Source: Eubacterium sp.
GTDB taxonomy: Bacteria > Bacillota > Clostridia > Lachnospirales > Lachnospiraceae
Direction of reading: 5' to 3'
Length of the DNA: 49,204 bases
NCBI GenBank assembly: GCA_017541035.1
Contig: JAFXZW010000067.1
Location: forward strand, 1 to 49,204
Below, one piece after another: positions 33,296 to 41,049 of this stretch (positions are counted from its first letter, which is position 1; each line of letters opens with the position of its first letter). A program made the position numbers and the translations under genes. Under the pieces are notes generated by a model that was given only the letters and a program-made list of their open reading frames with translations, ran no database searches and had not been told where the DNA came from.

Positions 33296-34498
33296 ATGCT
33301 GGTAGTTAAGAAATTCGGCGGCACATCGGTTGCGAACAAGGAACGCATCTACAATGTGGCGAATCGCTGTATCGAGGAGTACAAACAGGGAAATGACGTG
33401 GTCGTGGTTCTTTCCGCCATGGGAAAGTATACGGATGAGCTGATCACGATGGCAAAGGACATTAATCCCAATCCGCCCAAGCGTGAAATGGACATGCTTT
33501 TCACCATCGGTGAGCAGATGTCAGTTGCGCTGATGTCCATGGCGATGGCGAATCTGGGGATTCCCGCGATTTCGCTGAACGCTTTCCAGGTGGCCATGCA
33601 TACCACCTCCGTTTACGGAAATGCCCGGCTGAAGCGGATCGACTGTGAGCGGATCCGGAATGAGCTGGAGCAGCACAAGATCGTGATCATCACTGGCTTC
33701 CAGGGTGTGAACAAGTATGATGATTACACAACCCTTGGCCGTGGAGGTTCCGATACAACAGCAGTGGCTCTTGCCGCAGCGCTTCATGCAGATAAGTGCG
33801 AGATCTACACGGACGTGGATGGCGTTTATACGGCTGACCCGCGTATCGTAAAGAATGCAAGGAAGCTTTCGCAGGTTACCTATGACGAAATGCTGGAGCT
33901 GGCAACCTTGGGTGCGGGTGTCCTGCATAACCGCTCTGTGGAACTGGCCAAAAAATTCGGTGTAAAGCTGGTAGTACGCAGCAGTCTCAATACAAATGAA
34001 GGAACGATAGTAAGGAGGGGACATAAAATGGAGAAAATGATCGTAAGCGGTGTGGCCTGCGATAAGGATGCGGCAAGGGTAGCCGTAGTCGGACTCAGAG
34101 ATGAGCCGGGAGTTGCATTTAAGCTTTTCAATTCGCTGGCACAGGCAAATATCAACATCGACATGATCCTGCAGTCCGTGGGACGTCAGGGAACGAAGGA
34201 TATCACCTTCACCTGCAGCATTGCCGATGCGGATGAGGCTGCACGGATCATTTCCGATCATATGGAATGCGAGAGCATCGACGTCAACAAAGAGGTGTCA
34301 AAGGTATCCATCGTCGGCGCAGGCATGCAGACCAATGCCGGAGTTGCTGCAAAGATGTTCGAAGCGCTGTATGACGCAAACATCAATATCCGTATGATCT
34401 CCACCTCTGAGATCCGCGTTACGGTACTGATCGACGAAAAGCATACGGACCGGGCCATGAACGCGATCCACGACAAGTTCGATCTTGGAAATGAGTAA
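33296..34498 (+). CDS. lysC: Aspartate kinase
   Basis: The protein has 400 residues. The ATG at 33296 is preferred over 33275 because AAGGAG is placed nine bases before it and the protein then begins MLVVKKFGGTS. The kinase domain has KFGGTS, GFQGVNKYDDYTTLGRGGSD and the phosphate-binding YTDVDGVYTADPR. The C-terminus contains two ACT domains (VAVVGLRDEPGVAFKLFNSL, VSIVGAGMQTNAGVAAKMF) for amino-acid feedback. It phosphorylates aspartate at the start of the lysine, threonine and methionine pathways. An internal start at 34028 suggests a separate beta subunit. Confidence 0.96.
   Translation: MLVVKKFGGTSVANKERIYNVANRCIEEYKQGNDVVVVLSAMGKYTDELITMAKDINPNPPKREMDMLFTIGEQMSVALMSMAMANLGIPAISLNAFQVAMHTTSVYGNARLKRIDCERIRNELEQHKIVIITGFQGVNKYDDYTTLGRGGSDTTAVALAAALHADKCEIYTDVDGVYTADPRIVKNARKLSQVTYDEMLELATLGAGVLHNRSVELAKKFGVKLVVRSSLNTNEGTIVRRGHKMEKMIVSGVACDKDAARVAVVGLRDEPGVAFKLFNSLAQANINIDMILQSVGRQGTKDITFTCSIADADEAARIISDHMECESIDVNKEVSKVSIVGAGMQTNAGVAAKMFEALYDANINIRMISTSEIRVTVLIDEKHTDRAMNAIHDKFDLGNE
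34013..34030 (+). promoter_or_regulatory. Internal RBS and start for an aspartokinase beta subunit
   Basis: AGGAGGGG (34013-34020) lies seven bases before an in-frame ATG (34028). It would give a 156-residue protein (MEKMIVSGVACDKD onward) covering the ACT domains, as the B. subtilis aspartokinase II gene does. Confidence 0.75.
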
Positions 34499-34516
34499 GA
34501 ATTCTGGATGAAGATT

Positions 34517-34548
34517 GGACGGCTCCGGTAAATCGGAACCGTCCTTTT
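34517..34548 (+). terminator. Aspartokinase terminator
   Basis: GGACGG and TCCG (34517-34527) pair with CGGA and CCGTCC (34534-34544), followed by TTTT. Confidence 0.85.
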
Positions 34549-34640
34549 ATACGTATACTGCATAATGATGATGCTGGTGTAAAAAGTGTGCTTTGCGGGT
34601 CAATAAAGGTCTGCTGCATTTTCACGGGAAGGGTCCGAAA

Positions 34641-35927
34641 ATGAAGATTATCGCTCTGGACAGCTCCGGGATGGTGGCGTCCGCAGCCTATCAGGCGGAT
34701 GGCGTGCTCATCGCGGAATATACCATGAATCATAAAAGAACTCATTCGGAAACCCTGCTTCCCATGCTGGACCGGATCGTGCAGGATGCGGAGATTGACC
34801 TCTCCGCCATTGATGCCATCGCTGTCGCTGCGGGACCGGGATCCTTCACGGGACTTCGGATCGGGGCGGCTACGGTAAAGGGACTGGCCCTGGCACTGGA
34901 GAAGCCGGTGGTGCCTGTGCCCACCTGCGAGGGCCTGGCCTGGAATATGAGAGGGGCAGCGGGACTGGTCGTCCCCATTATGGACGCCCGACGGGGACAG
35001 GTCTACACGGGAATCTACAGGGTAGGTCCGGCTTTTGTCCCGGGGTACCAACCGACGGCTGAGAAAGAAAGCTCTGATCCGGACCGGTTTTCTTCAGAGA
35101 GAAAGCAGGGTGATACGGAGTCGGATCTCCCCGAAATACTTCTTGACCAGACAGCCTGTTCCATAGAGGAGCTTCTGGATATCCTGACTGAAAAAGGCGA
35201 ACCCGTAACCTTCCTGGGGGACGGCGTTCCGGTTTTGCGTCAGATCATTGAGGAGAAATGCACGGTTCCCTTTTCCTTTGCGCCGCCGCAGAACGCACTT
35301 CAACGGGCGGCATCCGTCGCAGCTCTCGGAGAACTGCTTGCGGAAAGGGGAAAATGTATCCCTGCAGATGAATTTGCACCCATCTATCTGAGAAAATCCC
35401 AGGCAGAAAGGGAGCATGATGCCGCAGCCGCCGCAAAACGGGAGGAGGATATCCGGACAGTGGCGGAGATGGAGAAGGCGCTTTTCAGCGACGCCTGGTC
35501 CGAGGACGCGGTAAAGGACAGCCTGAGGTATTCCTATAATCACATTTTGCTGATCACGGAAGCCGGAAATATCCGCTCCATACGGCCGAAGGAAGACGTT
35601 GCAGATTCCTTTCTGGTGGGAGAGGAGCCGGAGAAGACCGCCGGTTATATCATTTATGCAGATGCCACGGAGGAAGCAGAGCTGTATCGGATCGCCGTTT
35701 TTCCGGAATTCCGGCGAAAGGGCCTGGGCAGAAGGCTTGTGGAGGAAATGCTTCGCAGGCTGAGAGAGAAAAAGGGCGTGGCGGAGAGCCGGCACATTTT
35801 CCTGGAGGTACGTGCGGGCAATACCCCTGCGATCAGTCTCTATTCCGGCTGCGGATTCCATGAGATCGACCGCAGAAAAAAATATTACCATAATCCCGAA
35901 GAGGATGCGGTGATCATGAAACGATGA
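34641..35927 (+). CDS. TsaB-RimI fusion (t6A synthesis and GNAT acetyltransferase)
   Basis: The protein has 428 residues. MKIIALDSSG follows GGAAGGG; a TTG-initiated upstream extension is rejected. Residues 1-250 are TsaB (KIIALDSSGMVASAAY, HSETLLPMLDRI, AVAAGPGSFTGLRIG, PIMDARRGQVYTG), the scaffold partner of TsaD in t6A formation. Residues 265-428 are a GNAT domain of RimI type (YRIAVFPEFRRKGLGRRLVE, ISLYSGCGFHEIDRRKKYY), which acetylates protein N-termini such as S18. tsaB and rimI are often adjacent genes; here they are one chain. A 60-residue region near 135-190 looks like an inserted loop. Confidence 0.92.
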   Translation: MKIIALDSSGMVASAAYQADGVLIAEYTMNHKRTHSETLLPMLDRIVQDAEIDLSAIDAIAVAAGPGSFTGLRIGAATVKGLALALEKPVVPVPTCEGLAWNMRGAAGLVVPIMDARRGQVYTGIYRVGPAFVPGYQPTAEKESSDPDRFSSERKQGDTESDLPEILLDQTACSIEELLDILTEKGEPVTFLGDGVPVLRQIIEEKCTVPFSFAPPQNALQRAASVAALGELLAERGKCIPADEFAPIYLRKSQAEREHDAAAAAKREEDIRTVAEMEKALFSDAWSEDAVKDSLRYSYNHILLITEAGNIRSIRPKEDVADSFLVGEEPEKTAGYIIYADATEEAELYRIAVFPEFRRKGLGRRLVEEMLRRLREKKGVAESRHIFLEVRAGNTPAISLYSGCGFHEIDRRKKYYHNPEEDAVIMKR

Positions 35928-36012
35928 AGGCTTTCCTAAGCGCGGAAGTAAAAGAGCTTTGGGCTCCGGTTAAAACCCGGAACCGGCAACATAGAAAAAA
36001 AGGAGCAAAGAC

Positions 36013-36807
36013 ATGAAGAAGAGATTCAAGAAACTGGTACTCGGAGTAATGATGACGGCGACCCTCGGCCTGGTCCTTTCCGGCTGTGGCGGAGATAAAA
36101 GAAAGACCTTTACCGTGGGCTTTGATGCGGAATATCCGCCCTATGGTTACATGGATGAGAATGGCCAGTATACCGGGTTTGATCTGGAACTGGCAGAGGA
36201 AGTATGCAAGCTGCGCGGATGGGAGCTGAAGAAGCAGCCCATCGTATGGGACAGCAAGGATAATGAACTGAACTCCGGTTCCATCGACTGTATCTGGAAC
36301 GGCTTCACCATCAACGGCCGGGAAAATGATTATGCGTGGTCCGTACCCTATGTGGATAACAGCCAGGTAATTGTGGTAAAGAATGATAGCGGTATCACGG
36401 ATTTTTCCGGACTGGCAGGAAAGACTGTAGGCGTACAGGCTGCATCCGCAGCATTGCAGGTGCTTTCCGAGGAGGAACAGCAGAAGAAGCTGGCAGATAC
36501 CTTCGGTAAGCTGCAGGAATTCGGTGATTACAATACCGCATTCGTTGAACTGGACGCAGGCTCCATTCAGGCTCTGGCTATGGATATCGGAGTAGCCGAA
36601 TATCAGATCAAGAACCGTGGAGACGGAAAATACACCATTCTCAGCGAACACCTGAACGCAGAGCAGTACGGTGTCGGTTTCAAGAAGGACAATACCGAAC
36701 TGCGTGATCAGGTTAACGAGTCTTTGAAAGAGCTGAAGAAGAACGGAAAGTTCGACGAGCTGGCGAAGAAATACGAGCTGCAGGATATGGTCTGCCTGAC
36801 ACAGTAA
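36013..36807 (+). CDS. Polar amino acid ABC importer, substrate-binding lipoprotein
   Basis: The protein has 264 residues with RBS AAAAGGAGC. The lipoprotein signal ends at LSGCGGDK. The bilobed binding protein has FTVGFDAEYPPYGYMDENGQ and FDLELAEEVC in lobe one, and VGVQAASAALQVL in lobe two (SBP_bac_3 family). It captures an amino acid outside the membrane; the specificity (cystine, glutamine or other) cannot be read here. Permease and ATPase genes follow, giving a complete importer. Confidence 0.94.
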   Translation: MKKRFKKLVLGVMMTATLGLVLSGCGGDKRKTFTVGFDAEYPPYGYMDENGQYTGFDLELAEEVCKLRGWELKKQPIVWDSKDNELNSGSIDCIWNGFTINGRENDYAWSVPYVDNSQVIVVKNDSGITDFSGLAGKTVGVQAASAALQVLSEEEQQKKLADTFGKLQEFGDYNTAFVELDAGSIQALAMDIGVAEYQIKNRGDGKYTILSEHLNAEQYGVGFKKDNTELRDQVNESLKELKKNGKFDELAKKYELQDMVCLTQ

Positions 36808-36882
36808 GTCATCATTGTCGGAGACACTATATCATACGGGTTACACCACATCCCCTCCGGATACACCGTTTTATTCCGCGAG

Positions 36883-36960
36883 TATAATGCCATCCCGGTG
36901 AGGCATCTCCGGATGGGCTCAGGATTCTTCGTTAATAATTATTCTGCCGAAAAATCCTGA
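36883..36960 (+). promoter_or_regulatory. Hairpins and possible internal promoter in the ABC importer operon
   Basis: TATAAT (36883-36888) lacks a good -35. It is followed by CCATCC/GGATGG (36890-36895 with 36911-36916) and CAGGATT/AATCCTG (36920-36926 with 36954-36960). The 204-nt gap 36808-37011 has no gene; the hairpins may lower expression of membrane subunits relative to the binding protein. Confidence 0.45.
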
Positions 36961-37011
36961 ATACGGATAACTCACAAAAAGTATAGCAGGGCACCTGAAA
37001 GGAAATACACA

Positions 37012-37692
37012 ATGGATTTCGGAACCATGTTATTGGAATTAACAATAGGCATGTGGGAGTCAATCAAGATCTTCTTTCTGACGCTGATCTTCTCCCTCCC
37101 GCTGGGGCTCCTCGTCTGCGCGGGACGCCTTTCGAAGCATGCCTGGCTCAGGTATACGGTATCCTTTATCATCTCCGTACTGCGGGGAACTCCGCTCATG
37201 CTGCAGCTGCTGGTGGTTTATTTCTTCCCCTATTATCTTTTTGGCTGGTCCATTTCCGGCTGGCGGTATCCGGCGATCATCGTCGGATTCTCCATCAACT
37301 ATGCGGCTTATTTCGCGGAGATCTACCGTTCAGGCATTACAGCCATTCCCAAGGGACAATGGGAGGCTGCGGAGATTCTGGGTTATACGAAACAGCAGAC
37401 CTTCTTCCGGATCATTTTCCCGCAGATGCTGCGGGTCGTTCTGCCTGCCCTGACAAATGAGATCATCACTTTGGTGAAGGATACATCACTTGCCTTCTCC
37501 CTTTCCTACATGGAAATGTTTACTCTGGCGAAGCAGATTGCTGCGAGTGAAACAACATTTTTACCGTTTGTGATCTCAGCCGTCTTCTACTATGTATTTA
37601 ATCTTCTGGTAACGGTAGTTATGAACAGGTTTGAAAAGAAGCTGAATTATGAGAAGAAGGATCTGAAGGTAAAGAAGGGGGCGAGACAATGA
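37012..37692 (+). CDS. Polar amino acid ABC importer, permease
   Basis: The protein has 226 residues with RBS GAAAGGAAA. Five hydrophobic segments are visible, with the HisM/GlnP-type motif SVLRGTPLMLQLLVVYF and the ATPase-contact EAA loop WEAAEILGYTKQQTFFRIIFPQ (read as EAA-x3-G-x9-IxxP). A typical size for a single-subunit homodimeric permease. It overlaps the ATPase gene by four bases (ATGA), so the two are translated together. Confidence 0.95.
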   Translation: MDFGTMLLELTIGMWESIKIFFLTLIFSLPLGLLVCAGRLSKHAWLRYTVSFIISVLRGTPLMLQLLVVYFFPYYLFGWSISGWRYPAIIVGFSINYAAYFAEIYRSGITAIPKGQWEAAEILGYTKQQTFFRIIFPQMLRVVLPALTNEIITLVKDTSLAFSLSYMEMFTLAKQIAASETTFLPFVISAVFYYVFNLLVTVVMNRFEKKLNYEKKDLKVKKGARQ

Positions 37693-38453
37693 TCTATCTG
37701 GATATGAAAAATGTCCGTAAAACATTTTACGCCCGTGGGAAGCGCGAGGTTCTGAAGGGTGTTTCCATGCAGGTATCCGAGGGAGAGGTGGTATCCATCA
37801 TCGGCCCTTCCGGTTCGGGAAAATCCACGCTTCTCCGTATCGCAACCTTTCTCGAAACCATGGACAGCGGAGAGCTCTCCTATATGGGTGATTACGCTGT
37901 TAGGGATGTGAATGGGAAAGCCAGCTATGCACCTCCTGCAAAAATGAGGGAACTGCGGGCGGATTTCGGCCTGGTTTTTCAGAATTTTAATCTTTTCCCA
38001 TCTATGACGGTGCTTCGGAATGTAACGGACGCTCTGATCCATGTGAAGAAAATGCCGAAGGATAAGGCGCTGGAGTACGGAATGGAGCAGCTCACGCATA
38101 TGGGGCTTGCGGATAAGGCGGATGCCTATCCGGGACAGCTTTCCGGCGGCCAGCAGCAGCGTGTGGCTATCGCCCGTGCGCTGGCTCTGGATCCGAAGAT
38201 CCTGTTTTTTGATGAACCTACTTCCGCACTGGATCCGGAGCTGACAGCCGAAGTATTGCGTGTGATCCGCGGTCTGGCGGAGAAAAGGATGACCATGGTG
38301 ATCGTCACCCATGAAATGAATTTTGCACGAAGCATATCGGATCGTATCATTTTTCTTGATAAGGGAGTCATCGCAGCAGACGGCACCCCGGAGGAGGTAT
38401 TTGATTCCGACAACGCAAGAATGAAGGAATTCCTCGGAAACCTGGAAGAATAG
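37689..38453 (+). CDS. Polar amino acid ABC importer, ATPase
   Basis: The protein has 254 residues. Walker A is GPSGSGKST, the Q-loop is in LVFQNFNLFPSMT, the signature is LSGGQQQRVAIARAL, Walker B is ILFFDEPTSALD, and the switch histidine is in VTHEM. This is the GlnQ/HisP layout. It powers uptake of the amino acid delivered by the lipoprotein at 36013. The start overlaps the permease stop. Confidence 0.96.
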   Translation: MIYLDMKNVRKTFYARGKREVLKGVSMQVSEGEVVSIIGPSGSGKSTLLRIATFLETMDSGELSYMGDYAVRDVNGKASYAPPAKMRELRADFGLVFQNFNLFPSMTVLRNVTDALIHVKKMPKDKALEYGMEQLTHMGLADKADAYPGQLSGGQQQRVAIARALALDPKILFFDEPTSALDPELTAEVLRVIRGLAEKRMTMVIVTHEMNFARSISDRIIFLDKGVIAADGTPEEVFDSDNARMKEFLGNLEE

Positions 38454-38523
38454 AGATTTGTGACAGCCGAAGGATCTGCAGGTTGGAGCATTTGCTGAAT
38501 AAAAGGCAGGGAGGAAGAAAAAG

Positions 38524-38928
38524 ATGAAAAATATCGCAGCGGTTGTGATGATCCTTGCCCTTCTTGCGGAGCTGTATCTGATGACGGCAGGAAGCCAGCA
38601 CAAAAGGAAAAAACTGATCAAGGGCTGGAATCCCACACGGGGAGTCATCCGCGCCATCGAAAAAAAGCAGGATAATGTAGGCGCCAGCCGCAAATCCTAC
38701 ACGGAGCTAACCATAGAGGCGGAAAGCGGGCAAAAGGTATATGCCAGGGTCGGAAATATGTGCATTTATGAAGTTGGTGAGGAAGTCGACCTGATGGAGA
38801 AGGACGGATATCATCGGTTTCGCGGAAATGACCGCGTGGATGCGAAGGGAAAAAAGGAACTCTTCTGGGGCATTATACCGATGCTTGTTCTGATCGCCGG
38901 GATCGCGGCGCTGAGCCTGGCATTTTAA
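38524..38928 (+). CDS. Small membrane protein, DUF3592-like
   Basis: The protein has 134 residues with RBS GGGAGG. A membrane helix at each end (AVVMILALLAELYLM; LFWGIIPMLVLIAGIAALSL) encloses a small beta-rich domain with a GWNPTRGVIRAIEKK opening, which resembles DUF3592 proteins. Function unknown. The orientation places the domain outside the membrane if the N-terminus is cytosolic. Confidence 0.75.
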   Translation: MKNIAAVVMILALLAELYLMTAGSQHKRKKLIKGWNPTRGVIRAIEKKQDNVGASRKSYTELTIEAESGQKVYARVGNMCIYEVGEEVDLMEKDGYHRFRGNDRVDAKGKKELFWGIIPMLVLIAGIAALSLAF

Positions 38929-38959
38929 AAGCGGTGGTGGTTGAAGCAGGAAGCTCCGA

Positions 38960-39033
38960 CCTTTACAGGCTGTGGCAGTTCGCGAACCGTGATACACCCG
39001 CCCGGCCCGGTGAGGGGTATGCTGCTGTAAAGG
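38960..39033 (+). other. Possible structured RNA between small membrane-protein genes
   Basis: A perfect 9-bp closing stem CCTTTACAG/CTGTAAAGG (38960-38968 with 39025-39033) encloses GTT-CGCG-AAC and an ATAC-CCC/GGG-GTAT stem, giving a branched fold. It does not match a riboswitch class I can recall. It lies 74 nt before the ATG of the next gene. Confidence 0.45.
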
Positions 39034-39106
39034 CGAGGATGCAGTCTGTTCTATATATTTCATTCCTGGGCCGTCAGGCCGAAAGAGAAGGAAAGGGGAG
39101 GTAACT

Positions 39107-39346
39107 ATGGAGAAAAACAAAGTGGCAAGATCCAAGAAAGCAAAGGCAGCCAAGCCTCCGAAGGCACCGAAGCCGCCGAAGCAGAAGAAGGAAAAACGCT
39201 CTGTAAAAAAGCAGCGGAAGATGTATGAGAAGGCTCTGAAGAAGGCACGCCCGGAGAAAATGCTCTCCATTATTGCCATCGTCCTTGCCTTGTTCAGCAC
39301 CATAATGGACAGGATTCTGGGCAGTCGGAAGAAAAAGCAGCAGTAA
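39107..39346 (+). CDS. Small basic protein with one membrane segment
   Basis: The protein has 79 residues with RBS GGGGAGG. The N-terminal 45 residues are Lys/Ala/Pro-rich (KAAKPPKAPKPPKQKKEK). A hydrophobic stretch (MLSIIAIVLALFSTIMDRIL) follows, then a short basic tail. Function unknown. The strong SD and good spacing support a real gene. A lysine-rich tail next to a single helix may bind nucleic acid or lipid head-groups, which is a guess. Confidence 0.6.
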   Translation: MEKNKVARSKKAKAAKPPKAPKPPKQKKEKRSVKKQRKMYEKALKKARPEKMLSIIAIVLALFSTIMDRILGSRKKKQQ

Positions 39347-39372
39347 TCCTCCAAAAAGAAAAGGAAATCAGC

Positions 39373-39795
39373 ATGGAACGAGAAACATACAGTCCCCGGG
39401 AAACATTTGAGCTGGCGAAGAGTCTCGCGGAGCAGGCGAAGGGCGGAGAGGTATACTGTCTGGACGGCGATCTGGGCGTGGGAAAGACGGTCTTTGCCCA
39501 GGGCTTTGGCGCCGGGCTGGGGATCACGGAGCCGATCGCCAGTCCTACCTTTACGATCCTGAAGGAATACCATGAAGGGCGGCTTACACTGTATCATTTC
39601 GATGTGTACCGCATTGGCTCGGAGGATGAAATGGAGGAGATCGGCTTCTACGATCTGGCAGGCAGCCCCGGCAGTGTAACCCTGATCGAGTGGTCGAAGC
39701 TGATCGAAGGAATTCTTCCAAAGGACAGGACTGTGGTGACGATAGAAAAGGACCCGGAAAAAGGATTTGATTACAGGCTGATCCGGATCGGATAG
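39373..39795 (+). CDS. tsaE: tRNA threonylcarbamoyladenosine biosynthesis ATPase TsaE
   Basis: The protein has 140 residues with RBS AAAGGAAA. Walker A is GDLGVGKT, followed by FAQGFGAGLGITEPIASPTF. The TLYHFDVYRIGSEDEMEEIG and LIEWSKLIEGILP segments are the family's conserved strands. It hydrolyses ATP to reset the TsaB-TsaD complex after each t6A cycle. It is 3.4 kb from the tsaB-rimI fusion and separated by the importer operon. Confidence 0.96.
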   Translation: MERETYSPRETFELAKSLAEQAKGGEVYCLDGDLGVGKTVFAQGFGAGLGITEPIASPTFTILKEYHEGRLTLYHFDVYRIGSEDEMEEIGFYDLAGSPGSVTLIEWSKLIEGILPKDRTVVTIEKDPEKGFDYRLIRIG

Positions 39796-39800
39796 AACAG

Positions 39801-39838
39801 AGAACGGTGTGATTTTATATATCTCGCCGTTCTTTTTT
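39801..39838 (+). terminator. tsaE terminator
   Basis: AGAACGG (39801-39807) pairs with CCGTTCT (39827-39833), with TTTTTT. Confidence 0.8.
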
Positions 39839-39839
39839 A

Positions 39840-39869
39840 TTGAATTAGACAAGCGTGCTATGGTACTAT
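39840..39869 (+). promoter_or_regulatory. Promoter of the ferredoxin-PFOR operon
   Basis: TTGAAT (39840-39845), an 18-bp spacer and TACTAT (39864-39869). It lies directly behind the tsaE terminator. Confidence 0.55.
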
Positions 39870-39906
39870 GTTATTTATGGGAGACCAAAGATAGGGGGTA
39901 TCGGAA

Positions 39907-41049
39907 ATGGATAAACAGAAACAAAGCAATCAGACTTTATCCGGGCTTTCGGATGAGGTCGCCTTTGTCGCCTGCGCGGGAAGCGCGGCGGGAAAGAAAA
40001 GATTCAGCAGCTGTGCATCCTGCGCGGATGCAGTGGCTTCGGGCTTTGAAAGAGGAGAATGTAAGAGCGGCTGCGTTGGCGTAGGAAGCTGCATCTCCGT
40101 ATGTAAGCAGAAGGCGCTTCGGCTGGAGGACGGAAAGATCATCGTGGACCGGGAACTCTGCAACGGATGCGGAGACTGTGCGGCTGCGGATGTCTGCCCA
40201 CAGGGACTGATCCGCATGATTCCACGGAAGGCGACGAACTTCATTCCCTGCTCTTCGACGGAAGAGGAAGAAGAAGTTGTACGGAAGACCTGTGGCTATG
40301 GCTGTATAGCCTGCAGTGAGTGCGTACGGGCGTGTCCGAAGGGCGCTGTTTCCATCATTGATAACCATGCTGTGATTGATTATGACAAATGTGCCGGCTG
40401 CGAGGCCTGCACGGTGAAATGCCGGAAGAAGATCATCGTGGACACTCTTCATGATCTGACGAAGATCAAGGAAAAGGTAGCCTTTGTCCGGTGCTCCGGC
40501 GGAAAGAAGGCTCAGGAAAAGTATAAATCCATGGGGATCCAGAGCTGCGCTGAGGCCGCAAAGCAGGATGCCAGGCCATTGGGCCTCTGTACCACAGGCT
40601 GTCTCGGACAGGGCAGCTGCACGGCAGTCTGCCGTTACGATGCGATCTCCATTGTGGATGGCACGGCTTATGTGGATCCGGACAAATGTGTTGGTTGTCG
40701 GGACTGTACCTTTGCATGCCCGAAGGGCCTGATCACCATTGTTCCTTACAAGGGAGCAAAGCAGGTTCCCTGCTCATCTACGGACGATTATGAGGATAAG
40801 AGAAAGGTCTGCGATTCCGCATGTGTAGCCTGCGAAGATTGCATGGCCAACTGCCCGAATGGCGCGATCTATATGGAAGACCGGCATGCCGTTGTGGATC
40901 CGGAGCTTTGCGAAAACTGTAATATGTGCCAGTATGTCTGCATGTACAATGTGATCCGTGAACAGAGTGTTCCCGAGTATATCTATATGCAGAGAGAAGC
41001 GCTGGCAAATGAAGCGCTGGATGAATCCGGGAAAGGAGGAAACCTGTAA
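39907..41049 (+). CDS. RnfB-like polyferredoxin with internally duplicated module
   Basis: The protein has 380 residues with RBS GGGGG. There are two similar halves: VAFVACAGS with CxxC-type clusters to about residue 180, and VAFVRCSGG to the end. Each half has a GxGSCxxVCxxxAI unit, a 4Fe-4S pair of the CNGCGDC or CVGCRDC type, a PCSST segment, and a second ferredoxin domain (CSECVRACPKGAVSI; CEDCMANCPNGAIYM). It resembles the soluble iron-sulfur part of RnfB without the membrane anchor, duplicated. Its stop overlaps the PFOR start by one base, so it is probably the electron acceptor of, or bridge from, PFOR. Confidence 0.88.
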   Translation: MDKQKQSNQTLSGLSDEVAFVACAGSAAGKKRFSSCASCADAVASGFERGECKSGCVGVGSCISVCKQKALRLEDGKIIVDRELCNGCGDCAAADVCPQGLIRMIPRKATNFIPCSSTEEEEEVVRKTCGYGCIACSECVRACPKGAVSIIDNHAVIDYDKCAGCEACTVKCRKKIIVDTLHDLTKIKEKVAFVRCSGGKKAQEKYKSMGIQSCAEAAKQDARPLGLCTTGCLGQGSCTAVCRYDAISIVDGTAYVDPDKCVGCRDCTFACPKGLITIVPYKGAKQVPCSSTDDYEDKRKVCDSACVACEDCMANCPNGAIYMEDRHAVVDPELCENCNMCQYVCMYNVIREQSVPEYIYMQREALANEALDESGKGGNL

